Of a stretch of DNA of 64,000 nt, positions 41,940-55,623 are shown piece after piece. Position numbers and translations under genes: made by a program. Position 1 is the stretch's first letter. Each line of letters begins with the position of its first letter. The stretch spans positions 434,001-498,000 of the forward strand of contig JAIXMF010000014.1 in NCBI GenBank assembly GCA_025201365.1. The letters run 5' to 3'. The notes under the pieces were generated by a model that had not been told where the DNA came from, searched no databases, and saw nothing but the letters and a program-made list of their open reading frames with translations. The DNA comes from Syncephalis plumigaleata (taxonomy: Eukaryota; Zoopagomycota; Zoopagomycetes; Zoopagales; Piptocephalidaceae).

Positions 41940-43354
41940 ATGCAACTTACTATTGTGCCACGCGGTTATAAACCCGATAACCCTTCCTCTAAGGGTTCTC
42001 ACGCTTCCCATTGACGATTCAGTTGGATGGCAATGCCGATACAGTAACGGTAGACGACTGCAACGTAGTATTCACAAACAAGGTAGAATTAATGACATTG
42101 TTATTGAATAATCAATAGAATATATGACTTGTAATTTAATATTGTTACCCTATCTAGCTTCCAAGTATTATCCTGCCGTCAACGTTTGACTATAGGTAGA
42201 TAGACATATTCATGTATAATAGATGTCAGATTAATTAATCACATCTATCTAGAGTCAAAAGTGTTACAGACCGGTCAGACATTGTCAAAGTACGATATCA
42301 AAGATGGAGGTAAATAGCTGATTTACTATCTCATGAATAGAGCTGTTATGTTAATGATTTTGTTGATTAACTGTAATACAGATACCATTACATTCAAGGA
42401 TTTAGGTATGTTAATGATGATCTATTACAATAAATATATATATGAATGGCTAACCATCTAATTATTATGTGTATATATTATGAAATAGGACCACAAATAA
42501 GCTGGCGTCTTGTCTTTGTTGTAGAGTATTTCGGACCAATAGTTTGGCATTCGTTATTCTTCTACCTGCCAACACTTTTCTATGGTAAACAGGTGCAGCA
42601 CAGTGATGTACAAATGTAAGTTGTCGATATTCATTCAATAGGATAATAGTCACACTTAATAAATCATATCATTATTAGTGCTGCCTATTACATGGCAATG
42701 GGTCATTATATAAAACGTGAATTGGAATCGGTATTCGTGCATCGTTTCTCTAATGGTACCATGCCATTACGAAATATCTTCAAGAATTCCTTCCATTATC
42801 ATATCTTGGGTGGTTTACTCATTGCCTATGGTATCTATGGACCAGGATTGGCTGTAGGTACTGCGAGTGCAACTATTTCCCCTACTTGGTATTGGTCATG
42901 TATTGCTGTATTCATAGTAAGTGAATGATTATATAAATATTTAATGAACACTAATGATGATGATGATTAGCTGGCTGAACTGGGTAATCTATCCGCGCAT
43001 ATCACCTTACGTAATCTACGTCCACCGGGTACTCGAATTCGTCGTATTCCGTATGGATTTGGATTTGGTCTAGTGTCTTGTCCGAATTACACATTTGAAC
43101 TGATAGCGTGGGCGGCATTCGCACTGTTCACCTCGAGTTGGGCAGGTAAGTTATTCGATCTATTTTTGTTATTAGTTGATACAAGGCATGTCAATAATAC
43201 TCTATGACTGTATGTTTATGAATTAGCCTGGTTCTTCTTTGTCGTGTCATTTGGTCAAATCTACTTGTGGGCCGTCAAGAAGCACAAGGCTTATCGTCGA
43301 GAATTCCCCGATTATCCACGTAATCGTAAGGCATTGATTCCATTTATTGCTTAA
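41940..43354 (+). CDS. TSC13: Very-long-chain enoyl-CoA reductase (TSC13/TECR)
   Basis: Last enzyme of the ER fatty-acid elongation cycle, reducing trans-2-enoyl-CoA with NADPH. Eight exons (41940-42082, 42158-42195, 42253-42309, 42383-42406, 42489-42615, 42679-42916, 42971-43145, 43227-43354). The N-terminal ubiquitin-like part ([35 protein letters not shown]) is frame-disrupted at two or more points, including one in exon 2 (YYPA to RQRLTIG). The membrane reductase domain is intact: [50 protein letters not shown], the steroid-reductase-like end [20 protein letters not shown] and [13 protein letters not shown]. Firm family call. Confidence 0.9.
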
Positions 43355-43498
43355 TTTCCATTAAACATATGAGAGAGTTTCATTGTGATGATATTCATAG
43401 TATTAGTAGAATAGTATAACAATGTATAGTTTACTGATAATAGCAAAGGAAAAAGATAACGTATTACAAGTTAAAACGAAAGACAACAATACTAATCC

Positions 43499-44544
43499 TT
43501 AGGTGTAACGACTACTAGATGTTGATGATATACGCAATGTACTTAGATCTAGATCTAAATCTCGTTGCTTATCCTGCATGTCATCTTCATCGTCTTCGTC
43601 TTCGTCATCTTCATCTGCTTCTTTTGTTTGTTTACTCAATGGTACACGCAGTTTTACTCCTTCTACCGAGTTCCAAGTGTAGGCACGCGATGGTGATGGC
43701 GGTCTTGCTTTGATGGCTGTCGTATCATTCGAGTTCTCGTCGAATCGTTCATGAACCATTAGCTTCATTGGAAGTTTATTCTGTTCGAGTGCCGCTGCCT
43801 GTTGCTTATTCAATAATTGTGCCACATGATGACTGGATGCTATTCCCTGTGATGATGATGAACTGGCAATATTCTGAGATGACATTGTATTCGTGGTATT
43901 GCTACTACTACTCGCGACATCTACTGATTCCGAGATGTCTATATTGACAGTTGCCAGATTACATATCACCGGTGGATCCGTTACCTTATTAATGGCAGCA
44001 TTGGTCAGCTTATCGATCGAGATGTCGCCCTGTAATGGTATCAATTCAATGGCTGGCATACTATACTATGGTTAACAATGATATTGTTACAAGTGTTCAT
44101 TCTACTCTTGCTTACCTATCAGGATCACGCAAGTGAATAGGTTGTGTACTCAGTTGTAGTGCATAGAATCGAGAGGCAGCCTGACACCGTTTACTACAGA
44201 ATGCACGAAGTGAACTCTGATCGTAGACAATCTGTCGATTAAAGTCAATTTTATACTTGCTACCAGCTGCCTAAATGTCATTTGCTTTCCTGTTAGTAGC
44301 ACGCTTACTCTGCAGTTGCTTGTGCTATACTTACTTTGGGTGACTGGTCACAGGCGGGATAGCCACAGTAACTGTTGGCATCGCGCTCTTCTAGAATCTC
44401 TTGATAGTGACGTGGTTGCAAGTACTTGGCCGCCTCAACGAGTGTCTGCTCGGTACAAGGTTCCGACAGCTGTTCTTGCCACTCGAAGGCAACCGTCTCG
44501 CATTCTGCCAAGCGTTCCTCAAGAGCTTCTGCGGTTAGATTCAT
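43499..44544 (-). CDS. RTR1: RNA polymerase II CTD phosphatase RTR1/RPAP2
   Basis: Acts on phosphorylated Ser5 of the RNA polymerase II tail and in polymerase import. Exons 44335-44544, 44116-44270 and 43499-44060, exactly 309 codons. The zinc region reads LEERDANSYCGYPACDQ, then IVYDQSSLRAFCSKRCQ, the C-x4-C / C-x3-C pair of the family, followed by ASRFYALQLSTQPIHLRD. The C-terminal half is Ser-rich, then a K/R segment and an acidic run (EADEDDEDEDDEDDMQDK). Frame intact. Tail-to-tail with TSC13, 144 bp between stops. Confidence 0.85.
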
Positions 44545-45668
44545 CGTGAACTAACGTCGAATGTAGAATGAAAAACAAATATAAGTGAAAGCGTAAAAGA
44601 ATGAATAGTGTTTGTTTGGATGTTGTAGTGATTTGTACATCTTTTCTTATTGCTTTACATTCGATTATAATCATTATTGTTGATCTAAGAATAACACTGT
44701 ATTTGTAAATATCAGCCATTATCATTAATATTAGCACATGGATCTAATGTGAGTTATAATGACATGATTGCATTTACAATGATAAGCGAGAATGATTGTA
44801 TTGCGTGCAATCTATGAAACAGCAACGGTATAGACAAGTTGTCTCGTTGCTACTCTGCAACTGATGTCACACACTATTCGAACCGAAATCCCTTTGATGA
44901 AACAAAATAAAATAGGCGAGCCTAAGCTCAGGTCGGGAAATGGCTCAGTCGTTTCGAGATGGTACTGCTTTAATAATATGAGCCAATTATTATTAAGCAC
45001 ATGTCATCGCCACTTGCAGTTTATCTACTTTCATGTGATAATCATACGCGCGCACAAGAGAGACACGCATTACTTGTACGTGGTCGTCCATTTCGTTGGG
45101 GATGTGTACCACTTCTGAACGACACACGTGTGTCATCCACATCAGTCAGTGACGAGTAATTGGAATGGTGGCAAGAGATGAATGACGAGAATACATTGCA
45201 ATCGGATGGCGTCACTTGCCATATGTCTACCGATTGAGTTGTATGATTTACACGCATCATTGCTACGAGGTTAGAGTGACGTTTTATACAAAAGGAAACG
45301 AACGGTAAACGACACAACAGAAACCACATAACCATTGACTGACTGACCTGACTGACTGACTGAGACGAGGAATGAATAAATAGGAATAAGACATTCCGTA
45401 GTTCCCAAGCATGAATTCATCATCTGCATCATCCATTCTCGACTGACGTCGTTTCCTCCTTCCTTCCTTCTTTTCTTGCTTCCTTCATTGATAGTTGTTG
45501 CTTATTAACATATCATTCTCGTTTGCTTGTTTGTTTGCTTGTTTACGACTACTGATATAAACTATAACATCACACCTAGTGCTTGTTACTCTTTCCTATT
45601 GCACTTGTTTACGCTTGATTCATTTCTAGTAATTATCTATTAAATTGATCGGATACAATTAAGAAGGG
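44545..45668. other. Divergent intergenic region (RTR1 / CHO2)
   Basis: 1.1 kb with no convincing gene. Contains GACTGACTGA repeats (45336-45362), CTTCCTTC repeats (45455-45490) and a TTGTTTG run (45520-45545). The right-hand pyrimidine-rich part is probably the CHO2 promoter. Confidence 0.5.
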
Positions 45669-48600
45669 ATGAGCGAGTTTGAGCATGAAATTGATCATCC
45701 GGCAGACGTGGCTAATGAACAGCTACCAATACCGGTGCCGGATATTAACGATGGTGATGTTATCAACATAGTTGATTCACCAAACAAGAGAATATCGACA
45801 AGTCTATCGGATAACGAGAGCGACAGTGATGAGAACGACGATGATGATGACGTGATACCTGATGCATCATCTCATGATAATAAACCGAGTCTAGCAAAGT
45901 TACCACCAAGTGAAGCCACCGATGTACAGCATGGGCGTACACATGATGGTAAAAGTAAGTCGATACATATACGCTATTTATTACATGGATGAACATGATT
46001 AACCGAATGAATTGAATGAGAATAGCTTTTATAGTGCCTAAAACGAAGGATATGCTCAAGGCTGTGTTCGATCCAACGTTGACCAAGTCAAAGCTGGATC
46101 TATTCACACTGGCCACCGTCGGCTGCCAGCTGTTTCTATACTTCGCGCTGAGTGGTTTGTTTCGGAAATTCGTGTTCTTTGTCTTGTTCGCCATCTTCCG
46201 TACCGCCTACAACATTGGACTCGGCATTCTATTGAAGAGTCAAAGCGAACGTGGCTGGGTTGTCGAATGGCTGGTGGATAATGGACTACTGGATGGTAAC
46301 ATGATTAGTAATAAACGATTCGGACCATGGGCCTCATGGATACGTCGGGAACTTGAGAGTAAGATGGGACCCGATTATGATTTCGAAGTAAGTGATGGCG
46401 ATTGACAGTCAGCATTAGTAATATTGTGTTAATAAGTCTATACATTACTAATACGCTGGTATGGCTATTAGGCAGTACCAGTTGAATTCAATGCTTGGCT
46501 ACTCTTCCGACAACTGGTGGATTTAGTGTTATGCAATGATTTCGCCTCGTATATCTGTTTCGCACTTGCCTGTATGGATGGTCATGCAAGTACAGGATCA
46601 CTATGGATGGATATGCTACGCTGGGGTGTAGGTATCGTACTGGTGGGCTTTAACATTTGGGTTAAATCCGATGCACATCGTGTAGTTAAAGATTTCGCTT
46701 GGTGTAAGTGCTTTCTGTTATTATTGTTATGGGCTTGTATTAATGCAATGACTCTATATAGATTGGGGCGATTTCTTCTTCTTAATCGATCAATCCTTGA
46801 CATTCGATGGTGTATTCGAAATGGCACCACATCCCATGTACTCGGTGGGATATGCCGGTTACTACGGCATTTCTCTCATTACTAATAGTTATGCCGTGCT
46901 ATTTGTGTCATTGGCTGCACATACGCTACAGTTTATATTTTTGGCACTAGTAGAGAATCCACGTAAGTTGCACATGGCTTGTCATAAGTGTATACAGTAG
47001 TAGTAATTATAAATAATACGCGTTAGATATTGACAAGATCTATAATCAACCGACGAAATCATCGCAGAAGCAGCGTCAGCGTGCCCCATCCGATGTAGCA
47101 CCCATGCTATGGGATAACATGCTCTATGTGCCACCGCAACACAATATACACGACCTGCATCGCGTTTATTTCCGACGAGACTCATTGTGTTCAAGAATTT
47201 CGATGTAACCCGTTCATCCGACCTGTTAACCGTGGGTGTAATCCTCTACTCGGTGTCATTCGCTCTATTTGCACCGGCATGGGCCACAGTTATCCAGGCG
47301 CTGGTGTGGCGTTTCCTACACACCTATGGATCAGGCTGGGTTCTCTGGCGACAGAACACCGATAAATGGTGGGTACGTCGTCGGATCATGGAAGGCGGTA
47401 GTGCACGCGAAGCATTTACAAGTTGGAAACGGTAAGTATATAAAGGAGAGAGAAGCGATGTAATAGGTATATGTTGTAATCTAATGTGCTTTGCTTGTAT
47501 AGCTTGTATAACCTTACATTATGCATGACCTATATATCTTCTGGACTGCAGCATGGGCCATGTATACACTACCAATGGACTGGACGTATGGCACTGTATT
47601 ATTACGACATGTACTTGGTGTGGTAAGTTAGTTTGATCCATTGATAAGAAATAGCAATGCATTACATCTTATTGATACATTCTGATTATTATGTATACAT
47701 AGGTGCTTATTGCATTGCATATCTGGACCGCTGTTTCTGTATTCGAAGTATTGGGTGATTTCGGATGGTAAGCAAGATACCACGATAGATGACGAGATCA
47801 ACATGTGGTGTGCGAGTATCATATACACGACAATCTAACATCATCATTATTTAGGTTCTATGGTGACTTTTTCATTGAAGAGTATCCATCGACACTTTAC
47901 TATACGGGTATCTACCGGTAAGTGTAGAGTATGCGAATGATATAATTGCCAATTGCATCACTAATCAAATGAACATGATTAGCTTCCTGAATAATCCCGA
48001 GAAGATCATGGGTCATGCGGCCTTTTGGGGTCTGGCACTGATGGCGAACCACTGGTCTATTTACTTGCTCGTCCTTTCTCGCAAGTGTCCAACTTTTTAT
48101 TCCTACACTACGTGGAAAGGTAAGCGGTCACGCTACATGTCATCATTGTGCTTATATCTAATCATTGTTATGCGTGTCACTTTCTAGTCCACATATGAAG
48201 CTGTTGTATGGTGATCGTATTCGTGAAGAAGCCGGTCTGACCAAGAATGTGCGTCGTCTCTTTACCTTATTGCGCAACTACTTGAACACCATTCCCAGCA
48301 TCAATAAGACTATCACTACGATTGAACAACGACAACAAATGATCAATGACTGTTACAATGCTAAAATGGAACAGCTAACAAGCGCTGTTCAACAATTGTA
48401 CATACAAGGTAAATGATCAATCTGTATTTATGATACATGTAACTATAATGCTAATCGTATCTGCAATGTAAATTACCATTACTAGCTCAACAACATTGTC
48501 AATCGATCATTAAAGAAGTGCAAATGGCTATCATTACACCGCGCGTATCATTAGCAGAAACAAAGTAAGTAACGTGATATACGGGAATGCTACCTATTAC

Positions 48601-49469
48601 ATTACATTGTACTTACTTGTGATGACATTAGTGCACAAGAGGAATTGATGTCTATTCAGAATCAAGATGCTTACTCCGTAACTGTGACAGGCTCCAGCTC
48701 TAATCGACACATGACGACAACCAAGGGCATCAGTGTTTTATTAGGCGAGCCGATTGCAATTCGTTGGACGGCACCGTTAACTCGCTCGGACAAGGACTGG
48801 ATCGGCGTTTATCCCATTGACGCCAATCCATCGAAACAAGCCACTACCGCTTCATCGCATGCATTATGGCGCTGGGTGCCTAAGGACGAGTCAACCGAGG
48901 GTGAACTAGTGTTTGAACGCGAGCAGATGCCATTCTTCGCCGGTACCTACGAGTTCCGCTATCATCATCATGGTAGATACACGGTGTTGGCACGATCAGC
49001 ATCTATGGAAATTACAGGTAATAATCTGAAAGCAGCCATCCTATATCATTGACATTGCCAGTATACGCTAACTATTTCTATCCTACACGATTCTATAGTA
49101 TTACCGGTGCCTAATGATCCAAAATTAATCCAGTCTACGTTGCTGGACTACGTGCAACGATGCTATTATCGTGACCCGGAACTAATGCCGACAAGTATGG
49201 AGGACGAGTTGAACATGCTAACTGATCGACGAGCTGGCTACATCGCAGATGGTATCCGACTCATGTACGGTATTAAGTTCCGACCTGCCGTCATACAAAT
49301 GGACGGTACAGTCGGTCGTATATGTAGTCGTATCAATGAAGCCATTAGGGTGCTAGCTAATCGTCGTCCTTATCAGTCGATTCCTGCTTCTGCTTCTGTT
49401 CTGCTTCTTCATAACTTGATTACTATTATTACTACCACTTCCACTGATACTATTTGTTATTATGCATGA
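45669..49469 (+). CDS. CHO2: Phosphatidylethanolamine N-methyltransferase CHO2
   Basis: ER enzyme for the first methylation of PE toward phosphatidylcholine, of the large fungal CHO2 type. Thirteen exons: 45669-45954, 46026-46387, 46472-46703, 46762-46962, 47027-47431, 47503-47622, 47703-47767, 47855-47917, 47983-48119, 48188-48408, 48486-48564, 48632-49017, 49099-49469. Markers: [54 protein letters not shown] (SAM-binding), a second methyltransferase-like half with [19 protein letters not shown], and a C-terminal [20 protein letters not shown] domain. About 840 aa. Three one-base-loss frame changes, in exons 5 (before [12 protein letters not shown]), 6 and 9. An acidic N-terminal tail precedes the enzyme. 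Confidence 0.92.
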
Positions 49470-49557
49470 TCAATGTAAATACATTTTATTAAGTAAAATG
49501 TGAAATTCTAAGATACAATAGGGAAATCGTCGCAATATGAATTCCCTCTCATTGATA

Positions 49558-50158
49558 CTAGTATTGTAGTGCAGCGATGGTTGTTTCAGCGGTAACAGTC
49601 AATGCGGCAACTTCATCTAATGAACGTGATTAGCTCTATATTATATCCATCAATAGCTAATAGGAGATAGCTACCTTTATCAATGGATTGTTGCTCTGCC
49701 AATCTAAGCAATTGATCTCGATCATGCCGAATAGCATGCGTTTGTACCGATCGAATGGTACCTCCAATGTGTAATACGCGAATAACACATAGTTTCCTGC
49801 GTATATTCTGGGTAAGCGTAAGTGCCGCCCATACCATTTGGAAATGGTCGCGAGGTGCACGTATAATACCGAGGCCCGTTAACGGATTAAAGTATTTGAC
49901 TACAATACTAATTAGTGAACAGAGCAGCGTGTATTCGTAGTAGTAGTAGTAATGATACTTACCTTGTAAACGCCTATTAACCATACCCGTTCCGTAATCA
50001 CCAAAGTTAGTCTCAATAGTCTGCTGAATATGGTCGAGGATCTCGCGCGTTGACAAACGATCAGGCGAGGGAGATAGTGCCGATAGTGGTTTGGCACTAT
50101 CTTGAGGTGGTGCATACAAGATTTCAAATAGAATGTACCTATGCTTTATACGGACCAT
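49558..50158 (-). CDS. POP5: RNase P/MRP subunit POP5
   Basis: Protein subunit of RNase P and RNase MRP (tRNA 5' and rRNA processing, nucleus). Exons 49963-50158, 49675-49899 and 49558-49616, exactly 160 codons. Family features: MVRIKHRYILFEILYAPP at the start, IQQTIETNFGDYGTGMVNRR, VKYFNPLTGLGIIRAPRDHF, QMVWAALTLTQNIRRKLCVI and RVLHIGGTIRSVQTHAIRHD. Frame intact. Tail-to-tail with CHO2, 88 bp apart. Confidence 0.92.
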
Positions 50159-51159
50159 GATAAAAAAGAATAAAGAAAATAAATAAATAAATTAAGGAAT
50201 GATTCAATCAGCTGGATGACACAACTAATACAATTCAACATTCATGCTCGTTATAGTTAGACATATCTCCAAATGAATAGCATAACCATAAAGTACGTAT
50301 GCTTTTTTTTCTATGCTTTCATTTCACTTTTATTTTGAATTGCTTAAATCCAACAAACAGACAAACAAACAAAAAGTAAATCAAATGAATTCGCTACACT
50401 TGATGCATAAAGTAATAGTGGAAACGTGCCTACACCATCCTGAATAGAGTAGTTTCACATAGATGTGCCACTAACACATTAAACGCGAGTCAAGCAAGGA
50501 AAGAACAAGCACGTTTGCCCCGTGCCACCACCCATTTGTCTATTCTCTCATTTTTTTTTGGTTTGAATGTCACGCATAGGGTAGCATATCATTCATACAG
50601 CGTATGGCTTATCAACCAATAGAGATTGCTTATTTTATGCAATAAGCCGGTTCTTGATTTAACGTTAGACATGGTCCAACTAAGAATGTGAAATGCATCT
50701 CTTTCTCGTTCTCCCTCACGGCCATTATCTAGTTAGTTTATGATTGCAGTAGCGATACTGAACCATCCTATCCTACGTTATTTCACTTTTATTTATTTAT
50801 TATTACTCTTGATTGCTGTTGTTGTTATTACAATCATTGGATACGACAGATATATCTTACAAAGAAGAAACAAGCTATTATTCATTTGATTAACGATTCT
50901 AAAACGATATATCAAGCAATAGTATTGCTATACTATTCTATATAATACATAGTTATCTTACGAGTATATGATCTATCATCAAGGTAGTCTGCCTCTAATT
51001 CGTTGGTCACTGCGTATTCGTTTGAAATAAGTAGTGCAAGTTGTAGTCGTTGTTGTTGCATATCTACCTATCTGTATCTTCGGTGCAGAATCCTTGAATC
51101 TCCTCTTCATTTTCCCACCTTCTCTCCCTCCCCTCCATCTTCCCTCTCCATCTTTATCA
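50159..51159. other. Divergent intergenic region (POP5 / permease)
   Basis: 1.0 kb. Contains an AAATAAATAAAT run (50176-50192), CAAACAAACA (50353-50371) and a 9-T run (50551-50559). CTCCCTCCCCTCC-rich leader just before the permease start (51120-51150). No gene seen. Confidence 0.5.
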
Positions 51160-53145
51160 TGGATGATAATAACAATAATGCTAGTGTGAGAAAGGCATGG
51201 ATGTCATCGATGAGAGTGAACGTCGTTTACGTGAACTAGGCTATCGACAGGCAAGTACTACTACTATTATAACAGTAATGGTATTGTTAACACTATTCGT
51301 ATAAATGATTTAGGAACTTAAACGTGAACTCACCTCGTTCAACAACTTTTCCGTCTCCTTCTCCATCGTGTCCATCCTCACGGGTCTGTCTTCTATGTAT
51401 GGATTCGGTTTAACCACCGGTGGTCCCGCTATGGTTATATGGGGCTGGTGTATTGTCGTGGTAATGACGATGGCCGTGGCATTATCAATGGCGAGATCTG
51501 TTCAGCCTATCCCACGAGTGGAGGCCTTTATTTTTGGTCGGCACGTCTCGCTAGTCCACGTTGGGCACCATTCGTTAGCTGGATAACAGGCTGGTTTAAT
51601 CTTTTGGGTCAGGTAAGACGATGAACGAAGAAGAAAGAAGTAACGGGGCACCCTTTATAACCTATTTATCTAGATTTCATGTACGGCAGCTATCGATTTC
51701 GGTTTGGCACTCACGCTGTCATCTACCATTTCCATTGCCACCGACTTTACCTATACCGAAACACCCGGCTCAGTTGTTGGCATCTATCTGTGTATTCTAG
51801 TGTGCATGCTTTGTTGAATACATTTGCCGTTAAAGGTATTGCTCTCTTAATGTTATATCCGGTAAGTGAACCATAGATACTACTATTTATCGCACATCAT
51901 CTTATACTCTGCTATGCTACTAGTGTGGTGGCACATTGTTGGTACATTGATCATTGTCATTAGTATTCTCGTGTGTGCGGAACATCTTCAACCAGCCAGT
52001 TGGGTATTCGGTCACTTTGAGAATCGTACGGGTTGGGACAATAATGGCTACGCTGCATTGATCAGTTTACTTATGGCACAGTACACGCTTAGTGGCTATG
52101 ATGCATCAGCCAACATGGTAATTATAACTAATAGTCATTGTTATTATTGTTATTGACATAATCATATAGACGGAAGAGACGAAACGAGCGGATATTGCAG
52201 GACCAGTCGGGATTGTTATGGCGGTGGTTGTATCATTCTTCATCGGTCTCTTTTACTTGATTGGTCTCAACTTTGCCATTCAAGATTATGATCGTCTTAT
52301 TAATAGTCAAACGGGTATGGCCATTGCTCAGCTCTTCTTGGTAAGTGTGCAATCACATTACTGATTAGTACTAATTAGTATTAGGATACGATGGGTCGTA
52401 CAGGTGCCGTTCTCCTACTGGTCATCCTATTGGGTGCCATGTTCTTTGCGGGTAATGCTTCCATGACCAGTAATTCACGTACCATCTACGCTTTCTCTCG
52501 TGACAAAGCAGTACCTGGCTATCAATGGTGGCATAAGATTGATGAGCGTTGGCATTCACCGGCTTATGCTGTATGGTTTTCCGCAACCATTGCTGGCCTA
52601 CTCGGTTTACTGGTGAGTATAATCATAGCGATATATCATATATATCATAGTAAAACATAAATATAATAGCACTTGGGTAATTCAACGGCATTCACGGCAA
52701 TTACCTCATTGACCGCCATAGGATTATACATTTCCTACGGTCTACCCATTCTATGTCGAGTATGTCGTCCATCGGCCTTTGAGCGTGGCCCACTCCATTT
52801 AGGTCGTGCGGGCTATCCTATCGGTGTCGTGGCATGTTATGGATTGCCTTTATCACCGTACTATTCGTACTTCCATCGGCTAATCCAGTCTCTGCAAAGA
52901 ACATGAACTACGCCATTGCAGTAACTGGCGTGGTTGTCATTGGTGTGGGTGGCTGGTGGCTCATCAGTGCTCGTCACTGGTTCACCGGTCCATCCTTTGG
53001 TGTATCTACCGATAGCGAGACTAGCACTAGCACTAAAGAAGGTACGCCACCACCACTACAGAGATTAAGATTGATCATACTACATTACATGACGTATAAC
53101 ACTTTCATATCTTCCTTCTAATATCCACTAGTTAATAATGAATAA
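51160..53145 (+). CDS. APC-family amino acid / GABA permease
   Basis: Plasma- or vacuolar-membrane amino acid carrier of the fungal UGA4-like group, 12 TM expected. Eight exons: 51160-51250, 51314-51612, 51674-51861, 51924-52117, 52170-52340, 52385-52612, 52670-53041, 53132-53145. Motifs: RRLRELGYRQELKRELTSFN, GFGLTTGGPAMVIWGW, EICSAYPTSGGLYFWSARLA, WAPFVSWITGWFNLLGQ, GYDASANM-TEETKRAD, NSRTIYAFSRDKAVPGY. Intron 1 has a GC donor (GCAAGT). About four one-base-loss frame changes: exon 1 before MDVIDESE, exon 2 before EICSAYP, exon 3 and exon 7. Substrate cannot be told from sequence. Confidence 0.87.
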
Positions 53146-55623
53146 ACATCACTTATTTATTTATTTATTTATTCATTCAATTCAATCATTGTGTATGGGT
53201 GATGTCATGTAGTGTGACTGTTAAAGTTGATTGTATTGAAATGAAGCAGTTTACGATGAATCGATCTGTCATCCCATTAGGCAAATGAAGGAGGAGGGAG
53301 AGAAGGAAGAGAAGGGCAAAGTCCTCACCAGTTACATCGATATGTATCAGCTGACCTAGCTTGATCCTTGGCAGTCATAATAGGTTACTACTTCAAATAT
53401 ATCGGTAATTCCTACTATTCATCGACATAAGCAGCAGTAGCAATACGATGATGATGTAAGATTGATTCATATCTGTTGTAAATCAACCAGCCATCGTCTA
53501 TCTATCACGAGATACATTCATGCAGATCTTTATTACTCATCGATGCCATGCCATGAAGAGAGCAGATATAGAAAGAAAGAAAAGAGCATGCAGTCTATAA
53601 CACCTTATCGTCAAGTGACCATAGAAGAAAGTGTATGTGCATACGTGGCGCGATATCTAATTGTATCAACACATGAATGTCATCGAACACGAGAATGAGC
53701 AATTTCACGTATACAGAAAAGGCGTTGTTTACATCACATGGTATAGATGCAAAAGTAAGATTGCTTGGTATGTATACATGATGTAGATATATATAGAGAC
53801 GTAGATACTCTCTCACATAAATACACACGCGTGTACATACGTCAACGCTATACTAGTACAATCATTGATACGTATGCATATGCATAGATCTACGTGACCG
53901 CTGCACTTGCAACCTGTAGTACGATGTACAGTTTATGCACTCTGTTCGGTTTCTGCTTAAACCACCCCTTGTAATAGTAGTAGTAGCAGTAGTAGTAATA
54001 GATATGGTTAGATATACCAAAGTAACCATGAAAATACTATACTAATATTAATAGGAGCAGTGTAAGCATTGATCTTTTCATTATCGTATTTTTCTTTTTT
54101 CCTTACCTTTAGTTGTATAATCCATCTCTTTATTCTTTCCTCATTCCTTTTACGCTTTGCATATACCTTGTATGCTTCTAATTAGGCTTATCTACCACTG
54201 AGTGTTTCGTCTGTCTTTTTATTCTTCGCTATTTCCAGTGTTGCGTTCCTGTCGGACTTTTTCTTCCTTGGTCGGTGTTTACTATTTTTCCCATTCTTTG
54301 CGTTGGTTTTACTCATCCCTCTCTTTAAACTTTACTCGTACCCTGTTACTACGACAACAAACGATTACTGCTACTCTAATTACTACTGCCACTTCTACAA
54401 CTCTTACTCTTTTACTCTACTACTATTACTACTAGTGCTACGCCATTACTTTTAGTTATTTATTACTTTGTGAAAAGAAGAAAAACAAACAAACACACAC
54501 ACACACGGCAATACAAGCTTCTATCGTCTTTCTTTATATTACACCACACCCTACTTTCTATTATCCTGCATTTTAACCGTATAACTACTTGTTCAGTAAG
54601 TGGTAGTAGTAGAGTGTACACACACACACTGCCACGCCTCTAAGCATACACTTGGTGCCGAGCCGCTTTACGGTTGTATTCAACGAACAATTGCGTGCAT
54701 TCGACAATTGAATAGTAGTAACGGTCGTCAACCGCGGTCATAGTAAGCGAACGTCTCGGTCCCTTCCCTTCCTCGCTCTCTCTCTTGCTCTCCCTTTCTC
54801 AACTCTTTACTTACTCGTTTCACTACACGGCTGACGGGTACACTGCATATAGCGTATAGGTGTGGATTTTATTAGTGGCCTTGTCGTCGTCTATTGTCAC
54901 CTTTATCACATTACACAATTGATGAAAAAGATCATTGATTTCCACTAATCAATCTCTCATTCTCTCTCTCTGTCTGTCTGTCTGTCTGTCTGTCTGTGTG
55001 TATGTGTATTACGCATATAGGCTATCCTCTTTGAGTTGCTATCGTATTTCCTTCTCTCTCTCTCTCTTTCCATTCTATTCTATTCCATTGATAATTCTAT
55101 CGATTACTTACTTGCCATTGATTTGGTTGGTATCATTTCTCCTTGCTTTTTTGAGGTACATATAAGATTCTCGATCATCGTCGATCTCATTTTGTATCAT
55201 CGTTTAATTATTATTTCAGCGTCATCGTTCTTTCTACAAATATTTTTCTATATTATTATCCTTATTATTTCTAGTATTTTGATACATATTGCTTTACATT
55301 CACAAAGCAGTAATATCAATCCTGTTCATCGATATCGTCATCATTACACGTTTGATAACTGGTAAAGTGACACGCGCATACAACTAGATTGGGTAAGTAA
55401 ACCGGTTTATTATGTTTGATCTATAAAAAATGCCACGTTACTAACACTTACCCAATAATGACTGTTTCCCTTTATCTTGCATACCATCCTGTGTAATATA
55501 ATATAGTACACTAGTATCCATCTATTGGGTATATATTTACTTGCATACTTGCGTGTTTACATTTCCTTTCACGCTTCTACAACAACTACTACAACAGCTT
55601 TCTTCTTCTTCTTCTTCCTAACT
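53146..55623. other. 2.5-kb gene-poor region upstream of the homeobox gene
   Basis: Contains TTTA repeats (53155-53173), TAG triplets (53970-53998), CT-rich stretches, CACACACACA (54494-54506) and a CTGT/TCTG tetranucleotide array (54966-54998), then CTCTCTCTCT (55055-55069). Frames here are pyrimidine-tract artefacts. Its length fits a regulatory region of a transcription factor gene. Confidence 0.55.

Noticed and set aside
41740-42111. ORF beginning in a TG run and covering TSC13 exon 1
   Set aside because: Its first 60 codons are simple sequence; only the part overlapping TSC13 exon 1 has family character, so it was folded into that gene.
43519-43713. Plus-strand Leu/His-rich ORF opposite RTR1
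   Set aside because: Reverse reading of the acidic C-terminal tract of RTR1.
54966-54998. TCTG/CTGT tetranucleotide array as a CRISPR-like or satellite repeat
   Set aside because: Plain microsatellite with no spacers; the organism is eukaryotic.
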